A stretch of 54,710 bases of DNA from Stenotrophomonas maltophilia (GCF_013464485.1 NZ_RAUX01000033.1:14413-69122), one strand, 5' to 3'; positions 40,318 to 49,893 are shown, counted from the first letter of the stretch. Notes: generated from the sequence alone by a model not told the origin. Numbers and translations: made by a program.

Positions 40318-40824
40318 TTACCGGGCCAGGTAGTCGCAGTGGATCTGAAGTGATTCGGTCGGGTTGTGATGCAGTTGGAAGCCGCAGTGCTGCAGGCTGT
40401 GCTTCACCAGTGCGATCGCCTCGGCATGGCGGTTGACACGGTGGGCCTGCCAGCGGGGAGGCGTGAACACGCCCAGCGGCAACAGCCTCAGGCGCTGCCC
40501 CCGCAGCATCAGCGAGACATCGACATGGCGGCCATCGATGTCGTGTCCGTTGGCACCGAAGATGGCATCGACCTCATCGCGGCGCTGCGGGTAGCAGGCG
40601 CGGAACACGGCGATGCCGAGCCGCCGCACTGCGCGGCGGAAGGCGCCGAGGGGGCTGTGGCGGGATTCAAAGCCGCGCGTGACCAGCAGGCGCAGTTCGG
40701 TGGGCAGCAATGCCTGCGTGTCGAGCAGGCTTTGCAGGACCTCTGCTTCCATCTGGACGTGGTTGGAGGGCCAGCGTGGGGCGACAAGCAGCCCGTGGTG
40801 GTTGCCGCGTTGCAGGGTCAACAT
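40318..40824 (-). CDS. Host hypothetical protein
   Basis: 168 residues. MLTLQRGNHHGLLVAPRWPSNHVQMEAEVLQSLLDTQALLPTELRLLVTRGFESRHSPLGAFRRAVRRLGIAVFRACYPQRRDEVDAIFGANGHDIDG then a beta part with LPLGVFTPPRWQAHRVNRHAEAIALVKHSLQHCGFQLH. Resembles small D-alanyl-D-alanine-dipeptidase-free regions of no known family; I cannot name it. Eighty bases separate it from the interrupted gene on the same strand. Confidence 0.65.
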   Translation of the reverse strand: MLTLQRGNHHGLLVAPRWPSNHVQMEAEVLQSLLDTQALLPTELRLLVTRGFESRHSPLGAFRRAVRRLGIAVFRACYPQRRDEVDAIFGANGHDIDGRHVDVSLMLRGQRLRLLPLGVFTPPRWQAHRVNRHAEAIALVKHSLQHCGFQLHHNPTESLQIHCDYLAR

Positions 40825-40856
40825 GCGTGAAGCTTCGCATGCCGGAATGCCGTCGG

Positions 40857-40910
40857 GTAGTGCCGGCCGCTGGCCGGCAGATCCGGATGCCGGCCATCAG
40901 CCGGCACTAC
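40857..40910. repeat. Paired SMAG/REP element
   Basis: GTAGTGCCGGCCGCTGGCCGGCA and, inverted, TGCCGGCCATCAGCCGGCACTAC, facing each other across 8 bases. GTAG-headed hairpins of this type are a hallmark of Stenotrophomonas maltophilia intergenic DNA. It lies between the starts/ends of two minus-strand genes. Confidence 0.85.
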
Positions 40911-40920
40911 CATCTTCGGG

Positions 40921-41145
40921 TCAGATGTCGCGGTATTGGATCTGCAAGGCCAGCACGCGCAGACCGTCGGCATTGCTGGACAGGATGCGCTCTTCGCCGA
41001 CACCTTTCTGCCGCTTCAACTGGAATCCTTGAGTGGCAGGCAGCTGCGCGGCGATGCTGTCCATGCGCTGCAGTGCATCGGGGCCGCTGCAGTCGAAGTG
41101 GCCCCAGTAGGCGCCATTGCGGTGGACCTGCAATCGATAGTTCAT
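40921..41145 (-). CDS. Small host hypothetical protein
   Basis: 74 residues: MNYRLQVHRNGAYWGHFDCSGPDALQRMDSIAAQLPATQGFQLKRQKGVGEERILSSNADGLRVLALQIQYRDI. Two-layer alpha/beta pattern, no signal. ATG at 41145 overlaps the amidotransferase stop by 4 bases (ATGA), so it is the last gene of the yggS-amidotransferase operon, before the REP pair. Not recognised. Confidence 0.7.
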   Translation of the reverse strand: MNYRLQVHRNGAYWGHFDCSGPDALQRMDSIAAQLPATQGFQLKRQKGVGEERILSSNADGLRVLALQIQYRDI

Positions 41146-41843
41146 CGTGGTGTCTCCGGAAGATCGTGAAGCCAGTGGTCGAACATCGCCGTGGCGGCCG
41201 CAGCCAGGGGGGCGCCATAGCGGCGTGCCTGGGTGCGCAGGTCATTGGGATTGATGCCGGCCTGGGCCAGCTCCAGCGTGTGGCCAATCAGCCAGCGCTC
41301 GAACTGGCGGGCATCCAGTTCCGGATGGCATTGCAGTGCCAGTGCGTGGTGGCCGATGGCAAAGGCCTGGTGGCGGCAGGCCGGCGTGCTGGCCAGGCGG
41401 CGGGCATTGACTGGAAGTTCGAACGCTTCGCCGTGCCAGTGCAGCACCGGAATGCCCTGCAGTGCCTGCAGCGGTGAGCGCTGGCCCTCATCGGTGAGCA
41501 GCAGCGGCGCGAAACCGATCTCCTTGCCGCCACTGGGCGCGACGCTGGCGCCCAGCGCACGTGCCATCAGCTGTGCGCCGAGGCAGATGCCAAGGGTGGG
41601 GCGCTGCTGCTGCAACCGCCGCTGCAGCAGCGCGATGCTGTCGTTGAGGAACGGGTAGAGATCGACATCATTGACGCTGATCGGCCCCCCCAGCACCACC
41701 AGCAGGTCAGCTACTCCGGCCGGGTCGAGCGCGTCTACACCGGCCTGCAGCACCTGTAGTTGCCAGCCCTGGGCCAGCAGCAGCGGTTGCAGGGTGCCAA
41801 GGTCTTCGAAACCAACGTGTTGCAGGACAACCGCGTGTTTCAT
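41142..41843 (-). CDS. Class I glutamine amidotransferase-like protein
   Basis: 233 residues. Nucleophile elbow LGICLGAQ with Cys87, and His173/Glu175 in CHPELD complete the Cys-His-Glu triad of the GATase1 fold (GMP-synthase-like subfamily). LVVLGGPISVND is the oxyanion strand. It would hydrolyse glutamine or a gamma-glutamyl compound; the acceptor is unknown because no synthase partner is fused. Overlaps yggS by 4 bases on one side and the small gene on the other. Confidence 0.9.
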   Translation of the reverse strand: MKHAVVLQHVGFEDLGTLQPLLLAQGWQLQVLQAGVDALDPAGVADLLVVLGGPISVNDVDLYPFLNDSIALLQRRLQQQRPTLGICLGAQLMARALGASVAPSGGKEIGFAPLLLTDEGQRSPLQALQGIPVLHWHGEAFELPVNARRLASTPACRHQAFAIGHHALALQCHPELDARQFERWLIGHTLELAQAGINPNDLRTQARRYGAPLAAAATAMFDHWLHDLPETPR

Positions 41844-42613
41844 GCCGGAACTCCACTGTTGGGCCAGTAGAAGCTGTCCGGGGTGGCGCGGGCGCCGAAA
41901 ATGGCCTGGCCGACGCGGACCACGGTGGCACCTTCCTCGATGGCCACTTCGAAATCACCGGACATGCCCATCGACAGCTGCGACAGGTCAAGGCCGGGCG
42001 GGGCGGTGCGTTGCAGCTGGTCGCGCAGTTCGCGCAGGCGCACGAAGCAGGCGCGCACGCGCTCGACGTCGGGGGTGAAGATGGCCAGGGTCATCAGGCC
42101 GCGCACGTGCAGGCGATCGAAGGCCGGCAGCTGCTGCACGAAGGCCTCGACCGCGTCGGGTTCCAGTCCGTACTTGCTCGGCTCGGCCGAGGTGTTGACC
42201 TGCACGAACACATCCAGCGTGCGGTCTTCCAGTTGCAGGCGCTGCTGCAGGGCCTCGGCCACGCGCAGGCTGTCCAGCGCCTGGAACTCGCTGGCAAAGC
42301 GCGCCACGTAGCGCGCCTTGTTGGTCTGCAGATGGCCGATCACCGACCAGTGCACGCCCAGGTCGGCCATCGTTTCGGCCTTGCGTTGTGCTTCCTGCAC
42401 CTTGTTCTCGCCCAGTTCGTGGCAGCCTGCGGCCACCGCCATGCGGATGCGGGCGTCATCGACGGTCTTGCTGACCGGCAGCAGGCGCACGCTGGCCGGG
42501 TCCCGGCCAACGCGGGCGCAGGCATCGGCGATGCGTTGGCGCACCGTGACCAGGTTGGCGGCGATCTGTTCAACGGACTGGGCGACGGGCCAGTCGGCAG
42601 CGGCAAGGGGCAT
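41840..42613 (-). CDS. yggS: YggS/PLPBP family pyridoxal phosphate homeostasis protein
   Basis: 257 residues from ATG 42613; the frame upstream is open into the divergent promoter but not coding. Family signatures: LLPVSKTVDDARIRMAVAAGCHELGENKVQEAQRK with PLP-binding Lys49, HWSVIGHLQTNKARYV, VFVQVNTSAEPSKYGL, LSMGMSGDFEVAIEEGATVVRVGQAIFG. It binds PLP in the cytoplasm and keeps B6 vitamer and amino-acid pools balanced. The divergent neighbour is a PLP-binding MocR-type regulator. Confidence 0.96.
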   Translation of the reverse strand: MPLAAADWPVAQSVEQIAANLVTVRQRIADACARVGRDPASVRLLPVSKTVDDARIRMAVAAGCHELGENKVQEAQRKAETMADLGVHWSVIGHLQTNKARYVARFASEFQALDSLRVAEALQQRLQLEDRTLDVFVQVNTSAEPSKYGLEPDAVEAFVQQLPAFDRLHVRGLMTLAIFTPDVERVRACFVRLRELRDQLQRTAPPGLDLSQLSMGMSGDFEVAIEEGATVVRVGQAIFGARATPDSFYWPNSGVPA

Positions 42614-42654
42614 GCGGGCACCTCCAATGCAGGATGGCCAGGGTGGGATACACT

Positions 42655-42688
42655 GGCACAGGACAAGAAATATTTTGGCATAGGACAA
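42655..42688. promoter_or_regulatory. Direct-repeat operator between yggS and the MocR-type regulator
   Basis: GGCACAGGACAA (42655-42666) and GGCATAGGACAA (42677-42688), 22 bases apart, i.e. two helical turns, ending one base before the regulator ATG. MocR-family dimers are known to bind such direct repeats. The second repeat also provides AGGA as ribosome site, linking binding to autorepression. Confidence 0.7.
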
Positions 42689-42689
42689 A

Positions 42690-43976
42690 ATGAAAATCAC
42701 CGGACATAGCGCCGAGTCGATCTTCGACAGCATCCGTGATGGCATCGGCAAGGGCCGCCTGCCGGCCGGCAGCGTGCTGCCGCCGGTGCGTGAACTGGCC
42801 GAGCAGCTGGGCGTGAACCGCAATACGGTGGCCGCTGCCTACAAGCGCCTGGATGCGGCGGGCCTGGCCAGCACGGCGGGCCGCCGTGGCACGGTGGTGC
42901 GCGGTTTGCCGCCGACATTGGCGCGCGAGGGCAGTACGCCGGGGCTGGCGCTGCAGGACCTGGCCGGTGGAAATCCGGATCCGCGCCTGCTGCCGAACCT
43001 GCGTCTGGCCCCGGCCGCACCACGGCTGTATGGCGTGGGCACGGTCGACCCGAGGTTGCAGGCGCTGGCGCGCGCCTCGCTGGATGCGGACTGCCCGGAG
43101 GGCTATGCGTTGGAGCTGACCCATGGCGCAGTTGATGGCATCGAGCGCCTGCTGGCGGCGTGGTTGCTGCCAGGAGACCGCATCGCGGTGGAGGATCCAT
43201 GCTTCCTCGGCAGCCTCAATGTGCTCAATGCTGTGGGCCACGCGCCGTTGCCGGTGGCGGTGGACGCGCATGGCATGCAGGTCGGTTCGCTGCGGCAGGC
43301 GCTGGAGGCGGGCGCACGTGCGGTGCTGCTGACCCCGCGTGCGCACAACCCGACCGGGGCCAGCCTGGATGCGAAGCGGGCGCGAGCGTTGCGGCAGTTG
43401 CTGGCGGCCTATCCGCAGGTGGCGGTGCTGATCGACGATCATTACGCACTGCTCTCGCAGCAGGCCTACCACTCGGCACTGCCGCTGGATGGCCGGCGCT
43501 GGGCGCTGCTGCGTTCGTTGTCCAAGCCACTGGGTCCGGACCTGCGGCTGGCCTGGCTGGGCTGCGATGAGGAGACCGCATCGCGGTTGCGGCTGCGATT
43601 GGCGTCCGGCACCGGCTGGGTCAGCCACCTGCTGCAGGATGCAGCGACTTCGGTGCTGGCGTCGGCGACGCAGCGGGCGAAGATCGCTTCGGCGGGGGAG
43701 CGCTATCAGCAGCGGCTGCAGTCGCTGCAGGAACTGCTGCGCGCGCGTGGCATGCTGACGCCGCTGCCGATGGAAGGATTGAACCTGTGGCTGCCGTTGC
43801 AGGCCGACAGCCATCCGCAGGTGCTGGCGCTGGCTTCGCGCGGATGGCATGTGCGCGCGGGCGAAGTGTTCGCGGTGGCGGCGCCGGGGCATGGTCTGCG
43901 CATCACCTGCGCCGCACTGGGGGCGGCGCAGGTGCGGCAATTGGCCGATGACCTGGCGGCGGTGTGCGGGGTATAG
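42690..43976 (+). CDS. MocR/PtsJ-like regulator: GntR helix-turn-helix fused to aminotransferase
   Basis: 428 residues. N-terminal GntR winged helix (1-70: SIFDSIRDGIGKGRLPAGSVLPPVRELAEQLGVNRNTVAAAYKRLDAAGLASTAGRRGTVV). Fold-type I aminotransferase domain from about 90: NPTGASL, DDHYALLS, and RSLSKPLGPDLRLAWLG with PLP Lys279. Such proteins use bound PLP as the signal; PtsJ of Salmonella controls pyridoxal kinase. Next to yggS, a role in B6 homeostasis is likely; the direct repeats in its own promoter suggest it controls itself and perhaps yggS. Confidence 0.9.
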   Translation: MKITGHSAESIFDSIRDGIGKGRLPAGSVLPPVRELAEQLGVNRNTVAAAYKRLDAAGLASTAGRRGTVVRGLPPTLAREGSTPGLALQDLAGGNPDPRLLPNLRLAPAAPRLYGVGTVDPRLQALARASLDADCPEGYALELTHGAVDGIERLLAAWLLPGDRIAVEDPCFLGSLNVLNAVGHAPLPVAVDAHGMQVGSLRQALEAGARAVLLTPRAHNPTGASLDAKRARALRQLLAAYPQVAVLIDDHYALLSQQAYHSALPLDGRRWALLRSLSKPLGPDLRLAWLGCDEETASRLRLRLASGTGWVSHLLQDAATSVLASATQRAKIASAGERYQQRLQSLQELLRARGMLTPLPMEGLNLWLPLQADSHPQVLALASRGWHVRAGEVFAVAAPGHGLRITCAALGAAQVRQLADDLAAVCGV

Positions 43977-43999
43977 CGTCGAGCAGGGCCCGACGCTAC
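43976..43999. repeat. Single SMAG/REP hairpin
   Basis: GCGTCGAGCAGGGCCCGACGCTAC; on the minus strand it begins GTAGCGTCG. It touches the stop codon of the regulator gene and separates it from the convergent 44009-44515 gene, so it may also act as a bidirectional terminator. Confidence 0.75.
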
Positions 44000-44008
44000 A
44001 GAAGCAGA

Positions 44009-44515
44009 TCAGGGCGCGGCGTTGGCACCGGGGCGGACGTAGTAGGACTGGCCACTGTCATCGACAAACATCAGCTCCGGCTTGCCCTGCCAGGACGTGA
44101 GCATGGCACCGGTGTTGTTCTGGTGCTTGACCATCAGGCTGGCGCCGCGGTCCGGGTTGGCGACGACCTTGAATACTTCGGTTGTGCCGGTGGCGTCGTC
44201 CAGGGTCAGCAGCGCTTCGCCACCCCGGTCGCTGGTGCCATAGCCACCACGTTCGGAACCGTCCGGGCCGAGCAGGATCAGGCCGGACAGCGCGGTGGCG
44301 CGTGGTCCCTGGGGGCGGCCTTGGCTGAGCGGATCAGGAACCGGTGCGCCGAGGATCACCCGCGGTTGGCCATTGCCATCGTGGATGACCAGGCCGCGTG
44401 CCTCGATGATGCGCTGTGGCGATTGGCTGCGATGCAGGCTCCAGGCGGTCCAGCCGGAAACAAGCAGGGCAAGGGTCGAGACCACCAGGGTGGTCAACAG
44501 CAGTGCACGGGGCAT
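44009..44515 (-). CDS. Membrane-anchored hypothetical protein
   Basis: 168 residues from ATG 44515, preceded by AAGGAAGGA. One N-terminal membrane segment (ALLLTTLVVSTLALLVSGWTAW), then an extracytoplasmic beta domain: RIIEARGLVIHDGNGQPRVILGAPVPDP, ALSGLILLGPDGSERGGYGTSDRGGEALLTLDDATG, SLMVKHQNNTGAML. Repeated strand-turn units with Gly-Asp-Gly style turns. Not recognised; seems soluble in the periplasm with an anchor. Confidence 0.75.
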   Translation of the reverse strand: MPRALLLTTLVVSTLALLVSGWTAWSLHRSQSPQRIIEARGLVIHDGNGQPRVILGAPVPDPLSQGRPQGPRATALSGLILLGPDGSERGGYGTSDRGGEALLTLDDATGTTEVFKVVANPDRGASLMVKHQNNTGAMLTSWQGKPELMFVDDSGQSYYVRPGANAAP

Positions 44516-44580
44516 CGGATCGTCCTTCCTTGGATGTGCCGACGATAGCGGATGCAAAAGGGGATGGATAGAGCCGGCCG

Positions 44581-44671
44581 GGTAGAGTCGACTGTTAGTC
44601 GACTTGCGCGCGTCAGCGCGGGAATTTCCGCGACCTGATCGAACAGCAGTCGACTAACAGTCGACTCTACC
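44581..44671. repeat. Long-range inverted repeat of GTAGAGTCGAC type
   Basis: GGTAGAGTCGACTGTTAGTC... (44581-44604) pairs with its exact inverse at 44648-44671; each arm is itself a hairpin. Same GTAG family as the SMAG elements, in a 185-base gap between dnaE2 and the membrane protein gene. Confidence 0.8.
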
Positions 44672-44676
44672 CAATC

Positions 44677-44718
44677 GCCATCACCCGAACGCCATCACCC
44701 AGTAGCCATCACCCAGTA
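44677..44718. repeat. Three tandem 14-base repeats
   Basis: GCCATCACCCGAAC, GCCATCACCCAGTA, GCCATCACCCAGTA in a row, just after the stop of dnaE2 on the minus strand. A short VNTR candidate. Confidence 0.8.
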
Positions 44719-44742
44719 GCCGTTACGTCGTCCTTCCCGGTA

Positions 44743-47700
44743 TCAGTGGAAATCGCGACTGTGGCTGCGCAGTCCCTGCAGCAGTTCATCCAGGCAGTGC
44801 ATGCGCTGCACGATGACGTGCTGCACGCCATCGACGCGTTCCAGGCGGCCATCGATCTGCATCAGCTGGGTATCGACCAGCACCCGGTGCTGGCGATCAG
44901 CCAGGTGCCGCCAGACCACGGCGTTGACCATGCCGGTCTCGTCCTCGAGCGTGAGGAAGGTGACGCCACTGGCGGTCTGCGGGCGCTGGCGCATGCGCAC
45001 CAGGCCGGCGATGCGCACGCGCCGGCCATGGCCGTGGGCCGCCAGTTGTGCGGCATCCAGGCAGCCACGGCTGCGCAGTTGCGCACGCAGGAACGAGATC
45101 GGGTGGCGGCCCAGCGTGGTGCCGGTGCTGCGGTAATCGGCCTGCATGTCTTCCCAGGCGCTGGGCAGGGGCAGCGCCACGCGGGCTTCGGCGGTGGCGC
45201 GGGCCTGGTCGAACAGCGGCAGCCGGTTCTCCACGCCGGAGATATCCCAGCGTGCACGATGGCGATGGCCGCTGAGCCCACGCAGCGCCCCGGCATCGGC
45301 CAGCAGGCCCTGCTGGCGGCGGTCCAGGGCGGTGCGCTGGCACAGGTCACCCACATCGTCGAACGGGCGCCGCGCACGTTCGCGCATGATGGCCTGCACG
45401 GCGGGCTCGTTGCAGCCATCGACCAGGCGCAGGCCGAGCCGGATCGCGGCCGGCCCCTTGCTGAAATCCAGCGTGCAGTCCCAGTCGCTGTGGCGCACGT
45501 CCACCGGCAACACGCGGATGCCATGCCGGCGCGCATCCTGCAGCAGCTGGTCGGGGCTGTAGAAACCCAATGGCTGGCTGTTGATCAGGCTGGCGGTGAA
45601 CGCGGCCGGGTGATGGCACTTCAGCCAGCAACTGTTATAGGTCAGCAGGGCGAAGCTGGCGGCGTGACTTTCCGGAAAACCGTAGTCACCGAAGCCCTTG
45701 ATCTGTTCGAACAGGTGCTCGCCGTACTCGCGGCTGAAGCCGTTCTTCAGCATGCCGGCCAGCAGCTTCTCGCGATGCGGTTCCAGGCCGCCACGGCGCT
45801 TCCACGCCGCCATCGAGCGGCGCAGGGCATCGGCCTGACCCGGCGTGTAGCCGGCCGCTTCCACCGCCAACTGCATGACCTGTTCCTGGAACAGTGGCAC
45901 GCCGAGGGTGCGCGCGAACACGCGTTCCAGCCGCGCTGGATAGAGTGGATTGTCTGGATCGTTCAACGCGTCAGGACCCTGCTCGCGCAGGATCCTTCGC
46001 CGTTCCAGGTAGGGGTGCACCATGTCACCCTGGATCGGGCCAGGGCGCACGATCGCCACTTCGATCACCAGGTCGTAGAAGGTGCGCGGCTGCAGGCGCG
46101 GCAGCATCGCCATCTGCGCGCGCGACTCGATCTGGAATACGCCGATGGTGTCGGCGGCGCAGATCATGTCGTAGGTCTTCGTATCCTTGGGAGGAATCGC
46201 ATCCATGCGTCCTTCGTGCAGGCCATGCTGCTGCAGCATCGCCAGGCACTTGCGGATGGCGGTGAGCATGCCCAGTGCCAGGCAGTCGACCTTCATCAGG
46301 CCGGTGGCATCCAGGTCGTCCTTGTCCCATTGGATGACGGTGCGGTCGGCCATCGCCGCGTTTTCCACCGGTACCAGCGTCGACAGCGGGTGCTCGGAGA
46401 TCACGAAACCGCCCGGATGCTGCGACAGGTGGCGCGGGAAGTCGATCAGCTCGGCGGTCAGTGCCAGCAGCCGCCGCATCAACGGCGTGTCCGGATCGAA
46501 ACCACGTTCGCGCAGGGTCTCCGGCAGCGGTACGTGGCCGCCCCAGTGGTCCATCGCCGCGCCCAGTTCGTTCACCTGGTCCATGGGTAGGCCAAGCGCA
46601 CGGGCCACGTCGCGGATCGCGCTGCGGCCGCGGTAGCTGATCGCCACCGCGGTCAGCGCAGCACGTTCGCGGCCATAGCGCTTGAACACGTACTGCAGCA
46701 CCTCCTCGCGACGCTCGTGCTCGAAATCGATATCGATATCCGGTGGCTCGTCACGCTCGGCGGAGATGAAACGCTCGAACAGCAGATTGCTGCGCGCCGG
46801 GTCGATCTCGGTCACGCCCAGCACGAAGCACACCGCCGAGTTGGCAGCCGAGCCACGGCCCTGGCAGAGGATGCCCTGGCTGCGCGCGAAGCGCACGATG
46901 TCCTGCACGGTGAGGAAGTAGGAGGCGTAGTTCTTCTGCTTGATCAGCGCAAGTTCGTGTTCTATCTGCGTGCGTTGTGCTGGTTTGATGCCGTCTTTCC
47001 AGCGCCACGGGATGCCGCGCTCGACCAGCACGCGCAGCCAGCTGTCCGGATCATGCCCTTCGGGCACCAGCTCACGCGGATAGGTGTACTGCAGCTGCTC
47101 CAGCGTGAAGTGGCAGCGCTCGGCGATGCGCAGGGTCTCGGCCAACAGTTCGGTGGGATACAGTTGGGCCAGCGCGCTGCGCGGGCGCAGGTGGCGTTCG
47201 CCGTTGGGGAACAGGCGCCAACCGGCTTCGGCCACGCTGCAGCGGTGGCGGATCGCGGTCAGCGTGTCCTGCAGGGCACGGCGGCGACGCACGTGCATGT
47301 GTACATCGCCACTGGCCACCAGTGGCAGGCGATGGCGTTCGCCGAAGGCCTGCAGCTGCTGCAGGCGGCGTGTGTCGTCGTGTTCGTGGTGCAGTTCCAC
47401 CGCCAGCCACAGGCGATCATCGAAGCCGGCGCGCAGCAGTTCCAGGTCGGTGGCGGCCGGTTGCCGGTCCAGCCACAGGCACAGTAGGCTGTCGGGCAGG
47501 CCGAGCAGGTCCTCGCGCAGGCAACGGTACTCGCCTTTGGCCGCGCGCCGCCGGCAGGTGGTGATCAATTGGCACAGCCCGGCATAGGCGGCCTGATCGG
47601 TACACAGCAGTACCAGTTTCGGCCCATCCTCGACCTGGAATTCTGCGCCGACGATCAGCGCCACGCCATGCGTCTTCGCGGCCTGCCAGGCGCGCACGAT

Positions 47701-47853
47701 GCCGGCCAGCGAGCATTCGTCGGTGATCGCCAGCGCGCGGTAGCCCTGGCCGGCAGCGCGCGCGAACAACTCTTCGGCGATCGAAGCACCGCGCTGGAAA
47801 CTGAAGGCCGACAGACAGTGCAGTTCGGCGTAGCCGGGCAGTCCGCTGTGCAT
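44743..47853 (-). CDS. dnaE2: Error-prone DNA polymerase III alpha subunit, DnaE2
   Basis: 1036 residues. PHP domain at the N-terminus ([41 protein letters not shown]), polymerase core with the catalytic aspartates [24 protein letters not shown] near residue 370, [10 protein letters not shown], and the helix-hairpin-helix and OB fold ([29 protein letters not shown]) at the end. Shorter than replicative DnaE and made under DNA damage, it carries out translesion synthesis with ImuA and ImuB. Six bases behind imuB, third gene of the cassette. Confidence 0.96.
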   Translation of the reverse strand: MHSGLPGYAELHCLSAFSFQRGASIAEELFARAAGQGYRALAITDECSLAGIVRAWQAAKTHGVALIVGAEFQVEDGPKLVLLCTDQAAYAGLCQLITTCRRRAAKGEYRCLREDLLGLPDSLLCLWLDRQPAATDLELLRAGFDDRLWLAVELHHEHDDTRRLQQLQAFGERHRLPLVASGDVHMHVRRRRALQDTLTAIRHRCSVAEAGWRLFPNGERHLRPRSALAQLYPTELLAETLRIAERCHFTLEQLQYTYPRELVPEGHDPDSWLRVLVERGIPWRWKDGIKPAQRTQIEHELALIKQKNYASYFLTVQDIVRFARSQGILCQGRGSAANSAVCFVLGVTEIDPARSNLLFERFISAERDEPPDIDIDFEHERREEVLQYVFKRYGRERAALTAVAISYRGRSAIRDVARALGLPMDQVNELGAAMDHWGGHVPLPETLRERGFDPDTPLMRRLLALTAELIDFPRHLSQHPGGFVISEHPLSTLVPVENAAMADRTVIQWDKDDLDATGLMKVDCLALGMLTAIRKCLAMLQQHGLHEGRMDAIPPKDTKTYDMICAADTIGVFQIESRAQMAMLPRLQPRTFYDLVIEVAIVRPGPIQGDMVHPYLERRRILREQGPDALNDPDNPLYPARLERVFARTLGVPLFQEQVMQLAVEAAGYTPGQADALRRSMAAWKRRGGLEPHREKLLAGMLKNGFSREYGEHLFEQIKGFGDYGFPESHAASFALLTYNSCWLKCHHPAAFTASLINSQPLGFYSPDQLLQDARRHGIRVLPVDVRHSDWDCTLDFSKGPAAIRLGLRLVDGCNEPAVQAIMRERARRPFDDVGDLCQRTALDRRQQGLLADAGALRGLSGHRHRARWDISGVENRLPLFDQARATAEARVALPLPSAWEDMQADYRSTGTTLGRHPISFLRAQLRSRGCLDAAQLAAHGHGRRVRIAGLVRMRQRPQTASGVTFLTLEDETGMVNAVVWRHLADRQHRVLVDTQLMQIDGRLERVDGVQHVIVQRMHCLDELLQGLRSHSRDFH

Positions 47854-47859
47854 GGCGGC

Positions 47860-49269
47860 TCAACCGAACCAGCCGTGCAGCATCCACGGTGCATGCGGAT
47901 CGTTGCGCTCACGGAACGCCCAGCCGCGCTGGCCGTGTGCGGTTTCCACCACGTAGTAGTCGCGCCGTGCATCGGCCTGGTCCCACCAGCCTGATTCGAT
48001 CCGCTCCGGCCCGGCGATGATGCGCAGGCGCGGATCACGCAGCGGTTGCGGCGTGTCCAACAGCCAGCCGGGACGCAGCGGCCAGCAAGCCGGTGGCTTG
48101 GCCGGCGGCTGGCTGCCACTGGCGCGTTCAGGGCGATGGTCGGCCTGCACCGCCAGCGGCTGCACGGCGTCATCGCCCAGCCGCGCGCGCAGGCGCTCGC
48201 GCAGCTGGTTCCAGGGCATCGCCTGCGCCGGCCGGGTATCGAACAGGTCGCGCGCGGCGGGCACGAACGGCGGCAGCTGCTCGGCCTGCAGGCGCAGTGC
48301 ACGGCTGCCGGTGGGCAGGGCGAAGGCCTCCATGCGGTTTCGCGCGATCTCGAACAGCAGTGCGGGATCGCGTTCGGGGGCCAGCAGGCCGATGGTCAGT
48401 ACACTGGCCGGCAACAGGTCATGCTCGAAATGCAGGTCGAAGCGTTGCACGCCGCCATCGCGCGAGCACAGGAAGGCGGCCAGGTCCAGCAACAGGCGGC
48501 GCAGCGGGAACAACAGGGCCTGGCTGGATTCGATCTCGTACTCGAATTCGATGCGCGCATCGAAACGGTCCGGTGGCTGGTAGTAGCGCAGTGGCGCGGT
48601 GGGCAGGCCACGCAATGCATCCAGCTGCTGCAGCACCTCGGGCGCAAAGCGCCGGGCCAGGCTGTCGCGCGGCAGCTCGAGCACCGCGCCCAGCGTGCGC
48701 AGGCCGGAGCGGCCCAGTACGGTCACCGCTTCGCTGGGCAGGCCACAGCGCGGCAGGGGCAGCTGTGCCAGTGCCGCCGGCAGCTGCTGCGCATCGATGC
48801 CGAGGCCATCGTGGACGTTGGCCAGCACGCGCGCGGCATGCGCGGTGGGTGCGGCCACCAGGCGATGGCGGAAACCCAGTTCATGCAGTTCGTTGCGCAG
48901 GCGCTTTTCGATCGTCAGCCAGTCGCCGAACAGGGCGCGGCTGGCGCCGATCTCCAGCACCAGCGCATGTGGGAAATCGAGGCTGACCTGCGAGCTGTAG
49001 GCGTAGGCCCAGCTGGCCAGCAGCTGCCGGGTGTGCTGTTCGGTGTTCGGGTCGTAGTCGTGCAGGTGCATGTCCCGCACCAGCACCTGCGCGGCTGACA
49101 GCAGCATGCCCGGGCGCAGGCCCACCGCGCGCGCGGCCGGACTGACCGCGCGCAGCACGCGGCGCTGCGTAGGCCCCTGTAACAGCACCAGTGGCCGCTG
49201 CGGGTCCGGCTGCAGGCGCAGCACGCTGTCCAGCGCCAGCTGCGGCAACAACAGGCAGGCCCAGTGCAT
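47860..49269 (-). CDS. imuB: ImuB, inactive Y-family polymerase-like protein
   Basis: 469 residues. Y-family fold without the usual first catalytic motif (here LLLPQLALDSVLRL in place of DxDxFFASVE), HHH-type helix (LPRCGLPSEAVTVLGRSGLRTLGAVLELPRDSLARRFAPE), and a C-terminal part ending RDYYVVETAHGQRGWAFRERNDPHAPWMLHGWFG. ImuB binds the clamp and links ImuA to DnaE2; it is not itself a polymerase in studied species. Between imuA and dnaE2 with gaps of only 6-9 bases. Confidence 0.93.
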   Translation of the reverse strand: MHWACLLLPQLALDSVLRLQPDPQRPLVLLQGPTQRRVLRAVSPAARAVGLRPGMLLSAAQVLVRDMHLHDYDPNTEQHTRQLLASWAYAYSSQVSLDFPHALVLEIGASRALFGDWLTIEKRLRNELHELGFRHRLVAAPTAHAARVLANVHDGLGIDAQQLPAALAQLPLPRCGLPSEAVTVLGRSGLRTLGAVLELPRDSLARRFAPEVLQQLDALRGLPTAPLRYYQPPDRFDARIEFEYEIESSQALLFPLRRLLLDLAAFLCSRDGGVQRFDLHFEHDLLPASVLTIGLLAPERDPALLFEIARNRMEAFALPTGSRALRLQAEQLPPFVPAARDLFDTRPAQAMPWNQLRERLRARLGDDAVQPLAVQADHRPERASGSQPPAKPPACWPLRPGWLLDTPQPLRDPRLRIIAGPERIESGWWDQADARRDYYVVETAHGQRGWAFRERNDPHAPWMLHGWFG

Positions 49270-49278
49270 GGCGCGGCC

Positions 49279-49893
49279 TCAGTGGGCGATGGCCAGCGGC
49301 AACGGCTGCGCCGGCGGCAGGCCGCCACGGCACTTCAGCACCTGCACCTGGCCGTGGTCGAGCTGCAGGCGCAGGCTGGCCGGGGATGGATTGCGCGCTG
49401 CCTGCGCCTCGCGGAACACGAAGCCCAGGCACTGGCCGCTGTCGGCAGCCACCTGCAGGCGGCGCAGTGAGCGGTCGTCGGCCTGGTGTGGCCAGCACAG
49501 TACCGCCGCGCAGGCGGCCGAGCGCAGGCACTGTTCGGCAGCCCACAACGCCTGCTTCGGCGCGGCGTGGATGATCTGCAGCTGGGCCAGGTCCAGCCCG
49601 GCTGCAGCCCAGGCCGGGGCATGCGGGCGGTAGGGCGGGGCGACCAGCACGATCGGGCGGTCGCGCTGGCTCAGCTTCGCCAGCGCCGGCCAGACCAGGG
49701 CCAGCTCGCCCACGCCGGGCGCGACCTGCAGCACCTCGCACAGCCCGCTGGCCGGCCAGCCACCGCCGGGCAGGCGTGCGTCCAGTGCCGGGTGACCGCT
49801 GGCCAGGTGGTCGCTGGCCGGTCCCTGGCGAGCCGGGCCGCGCCACAGCTGGCGGCCGTCAAGCAGCCGGTCGAGGGCGACGACGGCACCCAT
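49279..49893 (-). CDS. imuA: ImuA, RecA-like partner of the mutasome
   Basis: 204 residues from ATG 49893, with GGAGG 8 bases ahead; a GTG at 50004 in frame is rejected for lack of a site. RecA/SulA-like core: GGGWPASGLCEVLQVAPGVGELALVWPALAKLSQRDRPIVLVAPPYRPHAPAWAAAGLDLAQLQIIHA, WAAEQCLRSAACAAVLCWP. First gene of imuA-imuB-dnaE2, about 130 bases downstream of a LexA2-type box; probably induced by DNA damage. Confidence 0.92.
   Translation of the reverse strand: MGAVVALDRLLDGRQLWRGPARQGPASDHLASGHPALDARLPGGGWPASGLCEVLQVAPGVGELALVWPALAKLSQRDRPIVLVAPPYRPHAPAWAAAGLDLAQLQIIHAAPKQALWAAEQCLRSAACAAVLCWPHQADDRSLRRLQVAADSGQCLGFVFREAQAARNPSPASLRLQLDHGQVQVLKCRGGLPPAQPLPLAIAH

Noticed and set aside
40857-40910. 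CRISPR-like or terminator array
   Set aside because: Only two facing hairpins of the GTAG type and no spacers; fits SMAG/REP elements.
44746-46590. 614-codon + strand frame opposite dnaE2
   Set aside because: Mirror of a highly conserved gene on the other strand; composition rich in His, Gln and Ala as expected for an antisense frame.
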